Origin: Roseiflexus sp.
Lineage (GTDB): Bacteria > Chloroflexota > Chloroflexia > Chloroflexales > Roseiflexaceae
DNA: 54,086 nucleotides
Assembly: GCA_017743475.1 (NCBI GenBank)
Contig: JAGHYV010000027.1
Location: forward strand, 1 to 54,086
Direction of reading: 5' to 3'
A program made the translations under genes and the position numbers. Positions within the stretch are counted from its first letter, which is position 1. Each line of letters begins with the position of its first letter. The notes under the pieces are model-generated. The model worked only from the letters and a program-made list of their open reading frames with translations. It made no database searches and was not told the DNA's origin. Positions 18,933-26,378 of this stretch are shown here, piece after piece.

Positions 18933-19253
18933 TCACGAACGACCGGAGCGTAGCATTCGGGCGCGCCAGCGCGCAAGTTCCGCGAGATGCCCAAACGACT
19001 CGTACAGTCCAGGATCATGGGTCAGACGCGCCTGGTGCGCGACAATCTCCTCTGCCAGATGATCAAGAGCGTTGGCATCATTCGCAGCGTCCTTATAGCG
19101 CGCCATATATGCGTAAAAGTCGCTGTGCGCCGGGTTGCAGATGCGCAAATCATACCGCCGGTTGATTGCCTGCTCGTGTAGACGCTGCAACTCTTGTTCC
19201 GATAGAGCGGTGACGTTTGATGCACGTGCCGCCGATGCCCTGCGCCAGAACAT
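18933..19253 (-). CDS. Small conserved-looking hypothetical protein
   Basis: A 106-residue soluble, charged and largely helical protein. It has an N-terminal basic patch (WRRASAARASN), then a helix ALSEQELQRLHEQAINRRYD, a Tyr-rich centre (SDFYAYMARYKDA) and a C-terminal helix ending in RARMLRSGRS. I do not recognise a family. The ATG at 19253 is preceded by AGGAGGAAGACAGT, a strong ribosome site, which supports a real gene. It is divergent from the tandem thioredoxin gene, with 187 bases between them. Function unknown. Confidence 0.65.
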   Translation of the reverse strand: MFWRRASAARASNVTALSEQELQRLHEQAINRRYDLRICNPAHSDFYAYMARYKDAANDANALDHLAEEIVAHQARLTHDPGLYESFGHLAELARWRARMLRSGRS

Positions 19254-19440
19254 ACTGTCTTCCTCCTGTTCCGCTCACAATGATGTACGGTACCGTATTT
19301 CGGTTACAGACATCGAGGTACACTATGTTATTTTATGCTAATATCCCACCAACACACCGCTACCGTGGAACCAACACAATTGGCGTATAGTCGTACCAGC
19401 GTTGGGTGCAGGAAACGACAATAATCAGGAGAAAACGACA

Positions 19441-20220
19441 ATGGTATTCGCAACGCCTGTTCGTACAAGTGAGCAGAGCATCGATCGCGTGCTGCGCGCC
19501 GGTTTGCCAGTGGTATTAATATTCGACCGCCACGGTTGTCCAACCTGTCAGCAACTCGATGGGGTGATCGAGCGGCTGGCGAAACTCTTCGCGGGACGCG
19601 TCCTGCTGGCACGAGTGGATGCTGATGACAATCCGGCGCTGGTGCGGAAGTACGCTATCACTGCCCTTCCCGGTCTGGTCTTCGTTAAAAACGGCGCACC
19701 AGTGGCGCAAACAGCTGGCGCTGTAGCAGAAGAGTCTTTGCGGGCATGGTTGACATATCTGGCAGAGGGAGGGACACAACCGCCATTACCCACTGGTCCG
19801 AGCGTACCACTGCGGCGACCGGTTGCCTATCCAGCGTCCGATGTGCGCGCCACGCAACAGGAAGCAGGTGGACAGGGCGGCAGCACAAAGCCGGTTACAC
19901 TCAGTGATGCCACGTTCGATCAGATCGTCACACGCAGCGATCAACCAGTGCTTGTCGATTTCTGGGCGCCGTGGTGCGGTCCATGTCGCGCCGTGGCGCC
20001 AGCGGTCGAGCGACTGGCGCAGGAATTCGCCGGGCGCGCGGTAGTGGCTCAATTGAATGTGGACGAGAACCCGCGCACGGTGCAGCGCTTTGGCATCAGC
20101 AGCATTCCTGCACTTTACATCTTCAAGGGGGGGCGTGTAGTCGATCGATTGATCGGTGCACAACCATACCCAGTGCTGCGCCAGGCGCTGGCGCGGCATG
20201 CTGACACGGTTACAGCATGA
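19441..20220 (+). CDS. Tandem thioredoxin-domain protein
   Basis: A 259-residue protein with two thioredoxin folds and no signal peptide. Domain 1 (about 8-108) has CPTC (Cys33, Cys36) and the cis-Pro loop ITALPGLV. A Pro/Gly-rich linker (about 109-150) joins it to domain 2 (about 151-255), which has the classical WCGPC site (Cys179, Cys182) and ISSIPALYIF. The ATG at 19441 follows AGGAGAAAACGACA; an earlier in-frame start at 19402 lacks such a site. The CPTC site differs from thioredoxin, so the two halves may differ in redox potential and act in relay. Likely a cytoplasmic disulfide reductase. Confidence 0.92.
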   Translation: MVFATPVRTSEQSIDRVLRAGLPVVLIFDRHGCPTCQQLDGVIERLAKLFAGRVLLARVDADDNPALVRKYAITALPGLVFVKNGAPVAQTAGAVAEESLRAWLTYLAEGGTQPPLPTGPSVPLRRPVAYPASDVRATQQEAGGQGGSTKPVTLSDATFDQIVTRSDQPVLVDFWAPWCGPCRAVAPAVERLAQEFAGRAVVAQLNVDENPRTVQRFGISSIPALYIFKGGRVVDRLIGAQPYPVLRQALARHADTVTA

Positions 20221-20235
20221 TCGATCAGCAGTGTG

Positions 20236-20272
20236 GAACGCTCGACGCGGGAGAGACCAGCGTCGAGCGTTC
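20236..20272. terminator. Bidirectional hairpin between convergent genes
   Basis: GAACGCTCGACGC at 20236-20248 and GCGTCGAGCGTTC at 20260-20272 form a perfect 13-base-pair stem with an 11-base loop. It sits between the thioredoxin stop (20220) and the acyl-CoA synthetase stop (20281). No T-run follows on either side, but the position suggests it ends both transcripts. Confidence 0.6.
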
Positions 20273-20280
20273 TGCGACAA

Positions 20281-21834
20281 CTATGCGCTGGCAGTCGCTT
20301 CCATCTGATCAACCTGGCGAAGTTCACGTTTGAGGATCTTTCCAGTTGCTGTCTTGGGCAATGTATCGCGAATTTCGACGAAGCGCGGATACTTGTAGGC
20401 TGCCAGACGCTCTTTGCAATATTCGATAATCTCAGCCTCGGTGGCAGTTTGTCCCGGTTTGAATGCAACCACTGCCTTCACTTCTTCACCGAGTGCCGGA
20501 TCGGGTACGCCAATCACTGCGGCTTCGGCGATAGCAGGATGTCCGTAGAGCACCTCTTCGATCTCGCGTGGATAGACATTGAAGCCGCCGCGGATGATCA
20601 TGTCTTTCACACGGTCTTTGATAAAGAAGAACCCATCATCATCGCGGTATGCAATGTCGCCGCTGTAGAACCAGCCATTGCGGATCGCGTCAGCAGTGGC
20701 TTCGGGACGCTTGTAGTACCCTTTCATCACATTATGACCGCGAATGACGATCTCCCCCAACTCGCCATTGGGGACCTCGCGTCCTTCACTGTCCACCACG
20801 CGCATCTCGACGCCCCAGATCGGGATGCCGATCGAACCGGGCTTCGGCTCCCGGTCAAGATGGTTGAACGATGCAACTGGCGAGGTTTCGGAAAGACCGT
20901 ACCCTTCGAGGATGGTAACGTTGTATTTGCGGTTGAAGGCGTGCATCACCTCTACCGGCATCGCTGCGCCACCCGACACACAGAACTTGAGCGCGGACAG
21001 ATCGTACTGATCCGCATTTGGGAAATTGAGCAGGTAGAAGTACATCGTCGGCACGCCAGCAAAATAGGTCACCCGGTCGCGTGCCATTACCTCCAAAGCC
21101 TTCTGCGGCTCGAAGCGCGGCAGCAACGTGATCGTTCCGCCGAGGTAGATCAGCGTGTTCATCACACACGTCTGCCCGAAACTGTGGAACAACGGCAATA
21201 CTGCCAGACCGACCGAATCGGATGAGATGTTGAGCAACTTATCGGCGCAGATCGTCGCATTGAGGAACATATTGGCGTGGGTCAGTTCGGCGCCTTTCGG
21301 GTGGCCAGTAGTGCCGCTGGTGTACAGAATGACCGCCGTGTCGTCTGGCATCGTCTGGACGGTGTCGAAGACATGTGAATGTTCGGCAAGGATGCTGCCA
21401 AGCGGAATTGCGCCATCCGGGAGGGTCGTAGTTGAACCAGGCGCCTGTGCGACGATCAGATGACGACAGGTTTCAGCCATGCGAAAACCATACGCTGCTT
21501 CATCGAGGAAATCTTCCCAGACAATCAGCGCTACCGAGTCGCTATCCTCAAGATGATACTCGACCTCGTGGCGCTTGAACAGCACATTCAGCGGCACAAC
21601 GGTCGCTCCTGCCTTCAGAATGCCGTAGTAGCACATAGGGAAGTGCGGCGTGTTGGGGAGCATGATCGCAACCTTGTCGCCAGGACGAACACCGAGTTTC
21701 GTCAGACCATTAGCGATCTTGTTGGCAGCGCCGTTCAGTTCAGCATAGTTCAGGCGGATGCTATCGAGGATGATGGCGGTCTTTCCAGGCATGCGGCGAG
21801 CGCTCTCCTCCAGCAAGATGGCGAGGTTCAGCAT
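20281..21834 (-). CDS. Long-chain fatty acid-CoA ligase type AMP-forming synthetase
   Basis: A 517-residue ANL-superfamily enzyme that activates a carboxylic acid with ATP to an acyl-adenylate and then the CoA thioester. Motifs: P-loop YTSGTTGHPKGAE, A5-type YGLSETSP, hinge IKDRVKDMIIRGGFNVYPREIEE and the catalytic Lys in LPKTATGKILKREL. The closest family by overall look is FadD or medium/long-chain acyl-CoA ligases; the substrate cannot be fixed from sequence. The start at 21834 follows AAAGGAGGGACTCG. The longer frame to 21912 lacks such a signal. It stands alone and converges on the thioredoxin gene. Confidence 0.92.
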   Translation of the reverse strand: MLNLAILLEESARRMPGKTAIILDSIRLNYAELNGAANKIANGLTKLGVRPGDKVAIMLPNTPHFPMCYYGILKAGATVVPLNVLFKRHEVEYHLEDSDSVALIVWEDFLDEAAYGFRMAETCRHLIVAQAPGSTTTLPDGAIPLGSILAEHSHVFDTVQTMPDDTAVILYTSGTTGHPKGAELTHANMFLNATICADKLLNISSDSVGLAVLPLFHSFGQTCVMNTLIYLGGTITLLPRFEPQKALEVMARDRVTYFAGVPTMYFYLLNFPNADQYDLSALKFCVSGGAAMPVEVMHAFNRKYNVTILEGYGLSETSPVASFNHLDREPKPGSIGIPIWGVEMRVVDSEGREVPNGELGEIVIRGHNVMKGYYKRPEATADAIRNGWFYSGDIAYRDDDGFFFIKDRVKDMIIRGGFNVYPREIEEVLYGHPAIAEAAVIGVPDPALGEEVKAVVAFKPGQTATEAEIIEYCKERLAAYKYPRFVEIRDTLPKTATGKILKRELRQVDQMEATASA

Positions 21835-21936
21835 CGAGTCCCTCCTTTGGTGAACAGCCATGTCCAATTTTTTCAGAGCGCAAGCGGGGAATGAGGAAAT
21901 TATACGTGGCATAAACCGATGCTGTCAATCAGTTGC

Positions 21937-21965
21937 TTGCCAGGACCGACGCTTGCTGCTACAAT
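21937..21965 (+). promoter_or_regulatory. Sigma-70 type promoter for rpmG
   Basis: TTGCCA (21937-21942) and TACAAT (21960-21965) are spaced by exactly 17 bases, 50 bases before the L33 start codon. It is the clearest promoter seen in the window. Confidence 0.65.
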
Positions 21966-22014
21966 ACTTATAGCGTTATACGATAGCAGATGACATTCGA
22001 GGTAGTGATAGATT

Positions 22015-22179
22015 ATGGCAAGTAAAAAGGGGAATCGGGTTATCATCAAGCTGCGCAGCACTGAAAGCACACATACGTACACAACAACAAAGAACCGCAA
22101 GAACGATCCCAACCGGCTCGAACTGCGCCGCTACGATCCAACCCTGCGGCGGCACGTCATCTACCGCGAAACCAAGTAG
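22015..22179 (+). CDS. rpmG: 50S ribosomal protein L33, zinc-free form
   Basis: A 54-residue protein with the L33 signature [22 protein letters not shown] and ending RHVIYRETK. It binds 23S rRNA near the exit site of the large subunit. No cysteine is present, so the two CxxC zinc pairs of the C+ type are missing and this is the C-minus type (as in E. coli, YDPVVRQHVIY). The ATG follows GAGGTAGTGATAGATT. It is monocistronic, with a good promoter upstream and a hairpin terminator downstream. Confidence 0.95.
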   Translation: MASKKGNRVIIKLRSTESTHTYTTTKNRKNDPNRLELRRYDPTLRRHVIYRETK

Positions 22180-22209
22180 CGCGCCGCTGCACGTCGATGT
22201 GTTCCGAAG

Positions 22210-22240
22210 CCGCATGATGGCGCTCATCGTGCGGTTTCTT
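22210..22240 (+). terminator. Rho-independent terminator after rpmG
   Basis: CCGCATGATG (22210-22219) pairs with CATCGTGCGG (22225-22234), one G-T wobble included, around a 5-base loop, followed by TTTCTTAATT. It lies 30 bases after the L33 stop. Confidence 0.7.
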
Positions 22241-22275
22241 AATTATGCATCCATATCAGGGGGAATACTGTCACC

Positions 22276-23832
22276 ATGAGGGTTGGTCTGCTTCCGCTCG
22301 ATGAGCGGCCAGTCAATACCCGGTATCCAGCGATGATTGCGGCAATCGCTGGGGTCGAACTGGCGCTGCCGCCGGATAATCTGCTCAGCCATTTGCGAGA
22401 ACCGGCACGCTGTGACGATCTTGCCGCCTGGTTGCGCGCCGTCGCGCCAGCACTAGACGCACTGATCGTCGATGTTGAGATGCTGGCATTTGGGGGACTG
22501 ATCGCATCGCGCATCTCTGATGACCCGCCCAGCGCTGTGATGAGCCGCCTGGATGTCCTGCGGGCAATCAGGGCTGAACTACCCGACCTGCCAATCCTGG
22601 CGTTCAATGTTATCACCCGTATTTCCAATGCCAATGCCTGCACCGAAGAGCCGCTCTACTGGGAAACCTACGGTACACGCCTTTACCGACTGTCACAGTT
22701 GCTCGACCGTGCTGCACAGGGTGAGCCGCTGCTCGACGAGATTGCCGCACTCCGCGACGAAATCCCCCCCGAAGTTCTGCGCGATATGCTGCGCCGCCGG
22801 TTACGCAACCATATCGTTAATCTTGCGTCGCTTCATCTGCTCGACTCGGGCACGATTAATCTGTTGGTCCTCAGTTCCGACGATACCAGTCCGTTCGGGC
22901 TTGGATCGCGCGAAAAACGATGGCTGGCGAGCTGGGCAGAACTGCTGACGCTCAGCAGAGATCACCCTCTGACGGATGGGCAGGATCAGGTGTTGCAAAC
23001 GCCAGGAACGCTCCTGATGTATCCCGGCGCTGATGAAGTGGGATGTGCACTGCTGGCGCGGGTTATCAATCAGCATGCCAGACGGGCGCCGCGTATTGCG
23101 CCACTGTATGCCATCCCTGGCGGCGAGGAGATTGTTGCGCCATACGAAGATGGTCCTGTCCGCTTGACGGTCGAACGGCAGATCCAGGCTATCGGTGGGA
23201 CACTTGCGACCGACAATAGCGAACCTGACCTGTGGCTGGCAGTTAATACGCCGTCGCCGCGTCGCACCGAGTGGGACGAGACGTTTGCTGCCGAAGAGCG
23301 CGATGAGCGCTACGATCATCTCGATGCGCTAGTGAATCGCGTTCATGAACTCCAGGAGCATGGTCAAAAGGTGATTGTGGCAGATGTTGCTTACCCGAAT
23401 GGCGCCGATCCGGTATTGATGGAATTGCTGATCGAGAAGGTTGACCTCCTCAAACTGGCAGGGTTCGGCGCATGGAATACCGCCAGTAATACGATCGGCA
23501 CAGCGCTGGCACAGGGATGCGCAGCGCTTTTGGCGACGACGCCAGTGCAGCAGATCGCCCATCTCCGCTTTCTGCTTCACCGTTTTGTTGAAGACTGGGG
23601 GTATCAGCATGTAGTGCGGCGCGCTGCGCGCGCCATGCTCGAACGGATGGTAGGAGTACATGAGCCGGATGATACGACAATCGGTGCGATCTGTCGTTGG
23701 ATCGAAACCCATCTCAATGCGCGTATCGGCGCACTTCCCGGCTTTGCCGGTCGCTGGCGCGTGACACCTGGCAGCACCCGTTTACCCTGGAATCGTCTGT
23801 TCGAGGTCGATTTCGCTCTGGAGCTGGTGTGA
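22276..23832 (+). CDS. DUF4127 family protein
   Basis: A 518-residue cytoplasmic protein of the DUF4127 family, recognised by the opening VGLLPLDERPVNTRYP, DVEMLAFGGLIASRI, NVITRISNAN and, near the end, ADVAYPNGADP with GFGAWNTASNTIGTALAQG. The family has no assigned reaction; conserved Asp, Glu and Asn clusters suggest an enzyme acting on a polar substrate. It has no membrane segment or signal peptide. Its stop overlaps the GTG start of the glycosylase gene (GTGA), so the two are translated together. Confidence 0.85.
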   Translation: MRVGLLPLDERPVNTRYPAMIAAIAGVELALPPDNLLSHLREPARCDDLAAWLRAVAPALDALIVDVEMLAFGGLIASRISDDPPSAVMSRLDVLRAIRAELPDLPILAFNVITRISNANACTEEPLYWETYGTRLYRLSQLLDRAAQGEPLLDEIAALRDEIPPEVLRDMLRRRLRNHIVNLASLHLLDSGTINLLVLSSDDTSPFGLGSREKRWLASWAELLTLSRDHPLTDGQDQVLQTPGTLLMYPGADEVGCALLARVINQHARRAPRIAPLYAIPGGEEIVAPYEDGPVRLTVERQIQAIGGTLATDNSEPDLWLAVNTPSPRRTEWDETFAAEERDERYDHLDALVNRVHELQEHGQKVIVADVAYPNGADPVLMELLIEKVDLLKLAGFGAWNTASNTIGTALAQGCAALLATTPVQQIAHLRFLLHRFVEDWGYQHVVRRAARAMLERMVGVHEPDDTTIGAICRWIETHLNARIGALPGFAGRWRVTPGSTRLPWNRLFEVDFALELV

Positions 23833-24719
23833 CTGACTATCGCGCATTGGGGGAACGGTTGCTGGCATGCTTTACCGCCCTCGACAAGCACTTCGGTCAC
23901 GAACCGCATTGGTGGCCCGTTATCACCGATGATCCGCCGTTCGAGGTGCTAGTCGGCGCAGTGCTGGTGCAGCAAACGCGCTGGGAAACGGTCGAGACGG
24001 CGATCATTCGGTTGCGCGACGCCGGGTTGATGTCGCCAGAGCGGCTTGCGACGGTCACGACCGACTCGCTTGCTGCGCTGATCCGTCCATGCGCCTTCCA
24101 CGCCCAAAAAGCCGCAGGGCTGCACGCTATCTGTCGTGAGATCGTGCAGAAGTACGGTGGTGACACGATACGGTTACTCACCGGCGACCGTATGACCGTT
24201 CGCAACCGTCTGCTAGCATTGCCGCGCATCGGGCGCGAAACGGCGGATACGATCATGCTCTACGGTGGCGGATGGTCGCTGTTCGTGGTCGATACGTATG
24301 CGCGCCGCCTGTTTGCGCGCCTCGATCTAGCGCCGGGATTCGATTTCCTGCGTGCGCCATACGATACAGTCCAGCGCCTGGTCGAGCACGCACTGATCCT
24401 GATCCTGCCTGACGTTTCGATCATCGTTCGAGAGAACTTCCATGTGCACCAGGCGATCAAGGCGAACGGCAGCAGCACCTTTTTCTTCGCTCAGTTCCAT
24501 GCACTGATTATCGAAGCCTGCGTTCACCACTGTCTGGCGCGTCACCCGCGCTGCAACCAGCCCGGTGTGCAGCGTACGTTTGCCGACCCACGCAAGTGCG
24601 CAACCCACTGCCTGACGTGCAGCGGGTGCCCGCTGCGGGAGCGTTGCGCCTTCAACGGAATAGTGACAGCGCATCATGCTGCTGCTGCGCTAGTGCGCGT
24701 TCCAGCTGATCGCGCGTAA
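23829..24719 (+). CDS. Endonuclease III-related DNA glycosylase with Fe-S cluster
   Basis: A 296-residue HhH-GPD protein. The helix-hairpin-helix is LLALPRIGRETADTIMLY and the catalytic Asp is in FVVDTYARR. In endonuclease III a Lys follows the hairpin (GVGRKTA); here it is Glu, as in MagIII-like glycosylases, so a monofunctional base-excision glycosylase without lyase activity is more likely. The C-terminus has a complete iron-sulfur motif, Cys-x6-Cys-x2-Cys-x5-Cys, in KCATHCLTCSGCPLRERC. A roughly 30-residue extension follows. The start is GTG at 23829, coupled to the DUF4127 gene. Its last 68 bases overlap the convergent gene at 24652. Confidence 0.87.
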   Translation: MTDYRALGERLLACFTALDKHFGHEPHWWPVITDDPPFEVLVGAVLVQQTRWETVETAIIRLRDAGLMSPERLATVTTDSLAALIRPCAFHAQKAAGLHAICREIVQKYGGDTIRLLTGDRMTVRNRLLALPRIGRETADTIMLYGGGWSLFVVDTYARRLFARLDLAPGFDFLRAPYDTVQRLVEHALILILPDVSIIVRENFHVHQAIKANGSSTFFFAQFHALIIEACVHHCLARHPRCNQPGVQRTFADPRKCATHCLTCSGCPLRERCAFNGIVTAHHAAAALVRVPADRA

Positions 24720-25401
24720 TCCACCGCCGCCGGATCAAAATCTCGCCGAGCGTCTCACGCCGACCAACCTGTCGGAGATAGATCTGCTCGGTCAATGCCT
24801 GTTCGAGACGCTCTGGCGGCAGTCCGCTGGCAATCAGGTATTCGCCAAGAGCGCGGGGCGCGGCATCATTCCCAATCCGCTGTTGAATCTGGGTTATCAG
24901 AGCGCGCGCTAGCGTTTCTGGGGTTACTTTGCCGCGCGCGATGGCGACATCACCAAACAGCATCTGTTCACCGCGGCGGCGGATTGCCGCCTGTTCTTCG
25001 AGCAACCATTCCAGTTCCTGTTGCGTGATTGCCCCCATCTGCACCAGAATTGATCCCAGCGTTGGCGAGGCATCCATCTGCTTGAAGATGCGCGGCTTAT
25101 GCCTCATCAACGCCCGCTGTGCGCGTGCAGCGCGCAGCGCACCGGAAGCTTCGGTATCACCCGGATCAACAATCAGGCGCTGTTCCAGGTAGGCGATTTC
25201 CAGTTCGATATCGTCTGGCGCCAGGGCGCTAGCACGCGCCAGGCAATCGAGACGGTACGCCGGAACGGTCACAATGTCTGCCAGCGCCAGCCATGCATCG
25301 ACGCAGCGATGACCGGTGACCAGGTGATCGCGTAGGGCGTTAAAATAGTTGCGCACGGCAGCAACTGTCGGGCATGGGCGGGGGCAGAGCGTGTCATTCA
25401 T
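24652..25401 (-). CDS. Protein with four MshEN/GspE-N-like repeats
   Basis: A 249-residue soluble protein. The N-terminal half (about 10-100) is helical and TPR-like (YRLDCLARASALAPDDIELE). From about residue 110 come four repeats of about 35 residues: LGSILVQMGAITQQELEWLL, FGDVAIARGKVTPETLARAL, LGEYLIASGLPPERLEQAL and LGEILIRRRWITRDQLERAL. These resemble the N-terminal domains of type II secretion and type IV pilus ATPases (GspE, MshE), some of which bind cyclic di-GMP. No ATPase domain is present, so it may be a stand-alone adaptor or sensor. Start at 25401 by position of the first domain; the ribosome site is weak. Confidence 0.65.
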   Translation of the reverse strand: MNDTLCPRPCPTVAAVRNYFNALRDHLVTGHRCVDAWLALADIVTVPAYRLDCLARASALAPDDIELEIAYLEQRLIVDPGDTEASGALRAARAQRALMRHKPRIFKQMDASPTLGSILVQMGAITQQELEWLLEEQAAIRRRGEQMLFGDVAIARGKVTPETLARALITQIQQRIGNDAAPRALGEYLIASGLPPERLEQALTEQIYLRQVGRRETLGEILIRRRWITRDQLERALAQQQHDALSLFR

Positions 25402-25766
25402 ACAAGTGTTCGATATGATGTCGAGCGATGCATCATGCCAGAGGCAATGATGCATTTTTTCCGAAGAACGTTACGAATATGCTGCATTCTCGGAAGATCC
25501 GGGCAATGGAAACCTCATCGCTTTGTCCAGATAATTTTACTATCGTATGTCGTATTGTACGACAATACCAGAGAAGTGACAAGAACTGAACTGAGGGACG
25601 AGAGGTTACAGCGACGTGCAAAACAGTTGACCGCCGGGATTGTGCACCTTATACATGCGGGTACATGCGGGCGAGACGCCCGCGCACCCGGCACGCACGT
25701 GGCCCAATCATTTCGCATTTCGCTATAGGGGTTAGGAGATCACCTTCCACCTGCAACCCGCAACCT
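25402..25766. other. Intergenic region with a hairpin and repeat copies
   Basis: No gene seen. It holds the hairpin at 25428-25460, a family C copy at about 25655-25728 (GCGGGCGAGACGCCCGC, then GCACCCGGCACGCACGTGGC and TCATTTCGCATTTCGCTATA) and a short family D stretch at 25743-25775 (CCACCTGCAACCCGCAACC and CTTCAACTCTCCA). The remaining bases show nothing recognisable. Confidence 0.6.
25428..25460 (+). terminator. Hairpin with T-run upstream of the MshEN-like gene
   Basis: ATGCATCATGCC (25428-25439) pairs with GGCAATGATGCAT (25443-25455), one bulged base, and a run of T follows. On the plus strand it looks like an intrinsic terminator although no plus-strand gene ends nearby. On the minus strand it lies in the leader of the MshEN-like gene. 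Role uncertain. Confidence 0.4.
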
Positions 25767-26303
25767 TCAACTCTCCACTGCTATATCCGGGCGAAATGCC
25801 AGCGACCAGCGCCACACCCGATCAGTGCGTACCCCGTGCCAGATTCCGGCGGTCGGCGTGTGGTTGCCGTTATCGTACCGATGCCCGCTCAGATCGATAC
25901 GGTCGCCAGTTGTATATTGCAGCGCAGCCAGGATGCAACCGCCATGGGTCACGAGCGCCACACGCTGCAACGGCGCGTCGTCGAGCTGATTGAGGAGATC
26001 GGCAATCCGGGCGCGCACCTCCGAAGGCTGCTCACCCGGTGCAACTTCACGCAGCGCTTCGATAATGGTCGGCGTCACTCCGATCAGTTGCCCAATCACC
26101 GTTGCTGTCGCAACAGTGCGTGTGAACGGCGATGAAAGCAGACGTTCAATGCCACGATCACGCAACCAGTGCCCTGCCTGCACTGCCTCTTCCTCGCCGC
26201 GCGGCGTCAAGGGCGGACCTGGCATTACCGTGTAGGGTAATCCGGTTGTGCGATCTGGTGCGGCATGTCGGATCAAAAACAGTTCATTCAACATACTGAG
26301 CAT
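25767..26303 (-). CDS. Histidine phosphatase family protein
   Basis: A 178-residue member of the phosphoglycerate mutase-like phosphatase family. The phospho-accepting His is in LFLIRHAAPDR, the second Arg in LLSSPFTRTVATA, and the distal His in VALVTHGGCI. The small size and single domain suggest a broad phosphatase (alpha-ribazole phosphatase or GpmB-like type); the substrate is unknown. The frame stays open to 26675 over the divergent patatin gene, but those residues are the shadow of that gene. Two Met codons, 26303 and 26294, lie just before the active site; neither has a clear ribosome site. Confidence 0.85.
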   Translation of the reverse strand: MLSMLNELFLIRHAAPDRTTGLPYTVMPGPPLTPRGEEEAVQAGHWLRDRGIERLLSSPFTRTVATATVIGQLIGVTPTIIEALREVAPGEQPSEVRARIADLLNQLDDAPLQRVALVTHGGCILAALQYTTGDRIDLSGHRYDNGNHTPTAGIWHGVRTDRVWRWSLAFRPDIAVES

Positions 26304-26378
26304 TGTACCAGATTGTGGTAGACTGCTTCGATGCACCCTGTCTCTGAACGTCGCACACTTGAACGAAGGGAAACTGGC

